NCBI RefSeq assembly: GCF_041435495.1
Contig: NZ_CP108644.1
Coordinates: 5,689,501-5,753,500 of the forward strand
Direction of reading: 5' to 3'
From: Streptomyces sp. NBC_01116
Lineage (GTDB): Bacteria > Actinomycetota > Actinomycetes > Streptomycetales > Streptomycetaceae
Length of the DNA stretch: 64,000 nucleotides
Shown here: piece by piece, positions 60,834 to 64,000 of the stretch
Layout: each line of letters opens with the position of its first letter
How positions within the stretch are numbered: the stretch's first letter is position 1
The notes under the pieces: model-generated
Database searches by the model: none
The model's input: only the letters and a program-made list of their open reading frames with translations
Told to the model about the DNA's origin: nothing
Made by a program: the position numbers and the translations under genes

Positions 60834-61426
60834 GCGGCGCGGCCGTGGCGGGCCCCGACGGCGGGCTGCGCTGCCCGTGGGGCCTGTCCGCCGAGGACTA
60901 CCTCGCCTACCACGACACCGAGTGGGGCAGGACGGTCCACGGGGACGACGCCCTGTTCGAACGGCTCTGCCTGGAGGCCTTCCAGTCGGGGCTCTCCTGG
61001 ATCACGATCCTGCGCCGCCGCGAGACCTTCCGTACCGCGTTCGAGGGATTCCGGATCGGGGCCGTCGCGAAGTTCACCGACGCCGACCGGGAGCGGCTCC
61101 TGGCCGATCCGGGGATCATCCGCAACAGGGCCAAGGTCGACGCGACCCTCGCCAACGCGAAGGTGCTCGCCGACTGGCCGGAAGGGGAGCTGGACGAGCT
61201 GATCTGGTCCTACGCCCCCGATCCGGCCGGCCGGCCCGCCCCGCGCAGCCTCTCGGACGTCCCGGCCGTGACGCCGGAGTCCACCGCGCTCGCCAAGGCG
61301 CTGAAGAAGCGCTCGATCCGCTTCGTGGGCCCCACCACCGCCTACGCGCTGATGCAGGCCTGCGGGCTGGTCGACGACCACCTCGCGGACTGCGTGGCGC
61401 GCGGCGGCGGGGGCGCGGCGCGCTGA
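60830..61426 (+). CDS. tag: DNA-3-methyladenine glycosylase I
   Basis: A 198-residue base-excision repair enzyme that removes 3-methyladenine. It overlaps the previous stop by 4 bp. The Zn-binding residues of TAG appear as RCPWG (Cys) and YHDTEWG (His) at the start, and HLADC (His and Cys) at the C-terminus. The helix-hairpin-helix region contains SIRFVGPTTAYALMQACG. The motif FQSGLSWITILRRRE, with the base-pocket Trp, is diagnostic of the family. A Gly/Ala-rich tail follows. Confidence 0.92.
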   Translation: MSGAAVAGPDGGLRCPWGLSAEDYLAYHDTEWGRTVHGDDALFERLCLEAFQSGLSWITILRRRETFRTAFEGFRIGAVAKFTDADRERLLADPGIIRNRAKVDATLANAKVLADWPEGELDELIWSYAPDPAGRPAPRSLSDVPAVTPESTALAKALKKRSIRFVGPTTAYALMQACGLVDDHLADCVARGGGGAAR

Positions 61427-61433
61427 GCCGCCG

Positions 61434-62246
61434 CTACTTCCCGAGGTAGACCGGCTTCTCCTTGGCCAGGAACGCCTCCACCGCGATGGTGTGGTCCTGC
61501 GACGCGCCCGCCCGGGTCTGGAGCTCGTCCTCCTTCTCCAGCGCCTCGGCGAGCGTGTGCCCGGCGCCGTAGGCCATCGACTCCTTCAGTGCCGCGTACG
61601 CCACCGTGGGGCCCTCCGCCAGGGCTCGGGCCACCGCCGCGGCCTGTTCGGCCAGCTCGGCCGCGGGCACGACCCGGTTGACGATGCCCAGCTCCAGCGC
61701 CTCCTGCGCGGAGACCGACCGCGGGAAGAACAGCAGATCGGCGGCGCGGCTCTGCCCGACCAGCCGGGGCAGGGTCCAGGACACGCCCGAGTCGGCGGTG
61801 AGTGCGACGCCCGCGAACGAGGTGGTGAAGGAGGCGGTGTCGGCGACCACCCGGTAGTCGGCCGCGAGCGCGAATCCGAAGCCGGCCCCGGCCGCGACGC
61901 CGTTCACTCCGGCGACGACCGGCTTCGCCATCCCGGTGATCGCCCGCACGATCGGGTTGTAGTGCTCCCGCACGGTGCTCAGCGCGTTCCCGCCGCCGGC
62001 GTCGCGGGTGGCCGTGAGCGTGGCGACGTGCTCCTTGAGGTCCTGGCCGACGCAGAAGGCGCGCCCGGTGGCCGTGAGCAGCACCGCCCGGACCCCCGCG
62101 TCCGCCGACGCCGCCAGCAGCGCGTCCCTCAGAGCGACCTTCGCCGCGGTGTTCATGGCGTTCATCGCGCCGGGTCGGTTGATCGTGATCGTCGCGAGAC
62201 CTTCGCTCACGTCGTACAGGACGGTGTTCGCCGGCTCGTCGGCCAT
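61434..62246 (-). CDS. Enoyl-CoA hydratase/isomerase-family protein
   Basis: A 270-residue crotonase-fold enzyme. ATG 62246 (MADEPANTVLYDVSEGLATI) is chosen because GAGGGGAT lies upstream and the sequence aligns with typical starts. Motifs are INRPGAMNAMNTAAKVAL, the oxyanion-hole segments ATGRAFCVGQDLKEH and GVAAGAGFGFALAADYRV, and the SFAGVALTADSGVSWTLPRLVG region. The catalytic position has Asp in ADSGVS where classical hydratases have Glu, so isomerase or ring-opening chemistry (PaaG-like) is possible. It is convergent with the glycosylase gene, with only 7 bp between stops. Confidence 0.87.
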   Translation of the reverse strand: MADEPANTVLYDVSEGLATITINRPGAMNAMNTAAKVALRDALLAASADAGVRAVLLTATGRAFCVGQDLKEHVATLTATRDAGGGNALSTVREHYNPIVRAITGMAKPVVAGVNGVAAGAGFGFALAADYRVVADTASFTTSFAGVALTADSGVSWTLPRLVGQSRAADLLFFPRSVSAQEALELGIVNRVVPAAELAEQAAAVARALAEGPTVAYAALKESMAYGAGHTLAEALEKEDELQTRAGASQDHTIAVEAFLAKEKPVYLGK

Positions 62247-62561
62247 TCCGGTATCCCCTCGCTGCTCGGGCATCGTTGCCACGTCAGGCAAGCATGGCCG
62301 ATCCGGAGCTGGGCAGAGATGTGACCTGCGTCTAACAATTGGCTCTCACCTGGGGGTCCGGGGCGGCGCAGTATCGCAGCCGGATCGCCGAATTGGGTGG
62401 TTTTGAGAGAGCGCGTTGCGCAAGCGATGCAGACCGATGTTGGTCATCGGGGTCATTGATGCGGGATAATGGCGAAGAAGCAATGTGTTCGATGCCGGTG
62501 AGGCAGCGCCTGTCATGGGGCCGCCGGTTGCGATGAGCTGGTTTCAGGAAGGGGAACGAGC
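62247..62561. other. Divergent intergenic region
   Basis: This contains the promoter and leader of the enoyl-CoA hydratase gene on the left and of the DUF3117 gene on the right. A candidate vegetative promoter lies at 62440-62470. No other gene is supported. Confidence 0.5.
62440..62470 (+). promoter_or_regulatory. Candidate promoter of the DUF3117 gene
   Basis: TTGGTC (62440) and GATAAT (62465) are spaced 19 bp, slightly long for a vegetative promoter. GATAAT is an unusually good -10 for this G/C-rich window. The start codon is 92 bp downstream. Confidence 0.4.
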
Positions 62562-62729
62562 ATGGCGGCCATGAAGCCGCGGACGGGCGACGGCCCGCTC
62601 GAGGTGACAAAGGAGGGGCGGGGCATCGTCATGCGCGTTCCGCTCGAAGGCGGCGGTCGGCTTGTTGTCGAGCTGACTCCGGACGAGGCCGATGCCCTCG
62701 GCGACGCGCTGAAGAAGGTCGTCGGCTGA
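62562..62729 (+). CDS. DUF3117-family small protein
   Basis: A 55-residue soluble protein. ATG 62562 has AGGAAGGGGAA 6-16 bases upstream. Its sequence (MAAMKPRTGDGPLEVTKEGR, then IVMRVPLEGGGRLVVELTPD and DALGDALKKVVG) matches the strongly conserved actinobacterial DUF3117 family (PF11314), of unknown function. The length is complete for the family. The gene is easily missed because of its size. It stands between the divergent enoyl-CoA hydratase gene and the convergent O-methyltransferase gene. Confidence 0.9.
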   Translation: MAAMKPRTGDGPLEVTKEGRGIVMRVPLEGGGRLVVELTPDEADALGDALKKVVG

Positions 62730-62867
62730 CGCGGAACGCCCATCACCTTCACCCCTGCCCGGTACGGATCTCTGTTACGGATCTCCGTGCCGGGCAGTGG
62801 TGCGTCCTGCCGGGGTTCTCCGTGCCCGCCCGGGGTTCCGCCCGCTCAGCCGCGCGGTTCCGCCCGT

Positions 62868-63533
62868 TCAGCCGCGCCGGACCGCGCAGAGCAGGCCGTC
62901 GCCGACCGGCAGCAGGGTCGACATCAGCTCCTGGCTCTCGCGCACCGCCCGCAGCAGGTCCCGCAGCCGCAGCACCTCGGGCGGCTGGGCCGCGGAGTCG
63001 ACCGTGCGGCCGTCGGCGAAGACGCCCTCGAAGCAGACCAGCCCGCCGGGCCGCAGCAGGCGCAACGATTCAGCGAGCACATCGAGGCTCTCCAGCCGGT
63101 CGCCGTCACAGAAGACGAGGTCGTAGCCGCCGTCCGCGAGCCGGGGCAGGACGTCCAGGGCGCGGCCGGGAATGAACCGGGCCCGGTTGGTGGCGAAGCC
63201 CGCCTCGCGGAACGCCGCACGGGCGAACTGCTGGCGCTCGGGCTCGGGGTCCACCGTGGTCAGGACTCCGTCCGGCCGCATTCCGTGCAGGAGGTAGATG
63301 CCGGACACGCCGGTGCCCGTGCCGATCTCCGCGACCGCTTTGGCGTCGGCGGCGGCTGCCAGCAGGCGCAGCGCGGCGCCGGTGCCCGGTGACACCGAGC
63401 GAAGCCCCAGCTCGCAGGCCCGCTCCCGGGCCCCGTGCAGTGCTTCGTCCTCGGCGACAAAGGCGTCGGCGAACGCCCAGCTCGTCTGCCGGTTGGCGGT
63501 GATGACCCTCTCCTGTCCCCGTAGTTGGCGCAA
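62868..63533 (-). CDS. Class I SAM-dependent O-methyltransferase (Rv1220c-like)
   Basis: A 221-residue methyltransferase of the catechol-O-methyltransferase-like family. The start at 63533 is a TTG; no ATG or GTG is available in frame upstream, and RQLRGQERVITANRQTSWAF is the conserved N-terminus. Motif I is VAEIGTGTGVSGIYLL (about 67-82), the acidic SAM-binding loop is TVDPEPERQQ, and the metal-binding DLVFCDGD follows. It is divergent from the ECF sigma gene, the same arrangement as Rv1220c-sigE in mycobacteria. The methyl acceptor is unknown. Confidence 0.9.
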   Translation of the reverse strand: MRQLRGQERVITANRQTSWAFADAFVAEDEALHGARERACELGLRSVSPGTGAALRLLAAAADAKAVAEIGTGTGVSGIYLLHGMRPDGVLTTVDPEPERQQFARAAFREAGFATNRARFIPGRALDVLPRLADGGYDLVFCDGDRLESLDVLAESLRLLRPGGLVCFEGVFADGRTVDSAAQPPEVLRLRDLLRAVRESQELMSTLLPVGDGLLCAVRRG

Positions 63534-63768
63534 CGGTGACTGTATCCGCTGGACCCGGGAACCCGCAGATGGGACCGGGCGTTGTGCATGCAGTGGGGAA
63601 AGCGCAGCGAGCAGGTCCGCGGATCGGACCGGCGAGCTGCGGGAAAGTCCCGGGTGACGCCCGGCCCCAGCAGGGAAAAAGGCTTATCCGGAGCTAACGG
63701 GCGAGGTGGCTATGGTAGGGGCTCCACTGGACACCACCAGAGCCGATAGGGGAGGTGCGGCTGCGCCT

Positions 63769-64000
63769 GTGGACCGGGGAGGGATGCTGCGGCGTCTCCT
63801 CAGGTCGGCCGGTGAGCCGAAATCCGTGACCGACATTGCTGACCGTTCTTCCGAAGACTCCGCACCAACCGCGACCTTCGCCTCTGATGCGGATTCTCAG
63901 GCGTGGACCCCGCCCTCATGGGAAGAGATCGTCAGCACGCACAGCGGTCGTGTGTACCGCCTCGCCTACCGGCTGACGGGAAACCAGCACGACGCCGAGG
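63769..64000 (+). CDS. ECF sigma factor, 3' part beyond the window
   Basis: Only 77 codons are present. GTG 63769 (VDRGGMLRRLLRSAGEP) is chosen with GGGGAGG about 12 bases upstream; an in-frame ATG at 63712 and another at 63784 are alternatives. A disordered acidic N-terminus of about 45 residues leads into WTPPSWEEIVSTHSGRVYRL and AYRLTGNQHDAE, the start of sigma region 2. The position beside the divergent O-methyltransferase gene suggests the SigE-type stress sigma factor of actinobacteria, normally followed by an anti-sigma factor, a serine protease and tatB. The name is not assigned because most of the gene is outside. Confidence 0.75.
   Translation, partial: MDRGGMLRRLLRSAGEPKSVTDIADRSSEDSAPTATFASDADSQAWTPPSWEEIVSTHSGRVYRLAYRLTGNQHDAE

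Overview
The window is chromosomal DNA of a Streptomyces, most likely of the S. griseus clade. The evidence is very high GC with strong G/C third-codon bias, SapB-type morphogen genes whose 43-residue prepeptide reads like S. griseus AmfS, a BldK-type oligopeptide importer next to typA, and actinobacterial markers (mshB, dapC/dapE, a DUF3117 gene). No tRNA, rRNA, CRISPR array or complete insertion sequence was seen.

Layout. 1-1.2 kb: degraded DNA with a WD40 remnant, then three tiny membrane-protein genes. 1.5-7.8 kb (minus strand): a glycan-use locus with a Tat-exported PF10091/GH144-like hydrolase, a GH1 beta-glucosidase, two sugar permeases and a sugar-binding lipoprotein. A LacI-type regulator lies at 10.4-11.5 kb. 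The regulator and the transport operon carry matching operators (TGWAAGCGCATWCA). An AXE1-type esterase and a foreign-looking two-gene module lie between them. 11.8-16.6 kb: a peptide-binding lipoprotein with a long charged insert, then typA.

17.2-30.7 kb: two collinear five-gene oligopeptide ABC operons (binding protein, two permeases, two ATPases). The first is BldK-like, the second a paralogue. Two A/T-richer genes for secreted proteins separate them. In both operons a strong hairpin sits between the binding-protein gene and the first permease gene. 30.9-38.3 kb: a membrane protein, an S9 peptidase, mshB (mycothiol synthesis), small membrane proteins and a membrane-anchored peptidoglycan-binding-type protein. 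38.5-44.1 kb: a secreted beta-helix protein with a LacI-type palindrome upstream, a DUF4265 protein, an O-acetyltransferase/MFS pair, and a divergent winged-helix regulator with a palindromic operator between them.

44.35-51.5 kb: the amfT-amfS-amfB-amfA operon and convergent amfR, which make, export and control a class III lanthipeptide surfactant needed for aerial growth. A perfect hairpin after amfS probably sets prepeptide output above transporter output. Together with BldK, this makes the window rich in differentiation functions. 51.7-64 kb: housekeeping genes, namely a SirB1-type protein, a GNAT acetyltransferase, 7Fe ferredoxin, dapC, dapE, a LOG protein, a folP paralogue, a DivIVA-type protein, 3-methyladenine glycosylase, enoyl-CoA hydratase, a DUF3117 protein and an O-methyltransferase divergent from a truncated ECF sigma gene. 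The last pair matches the mycobacterial sigE arrangement.
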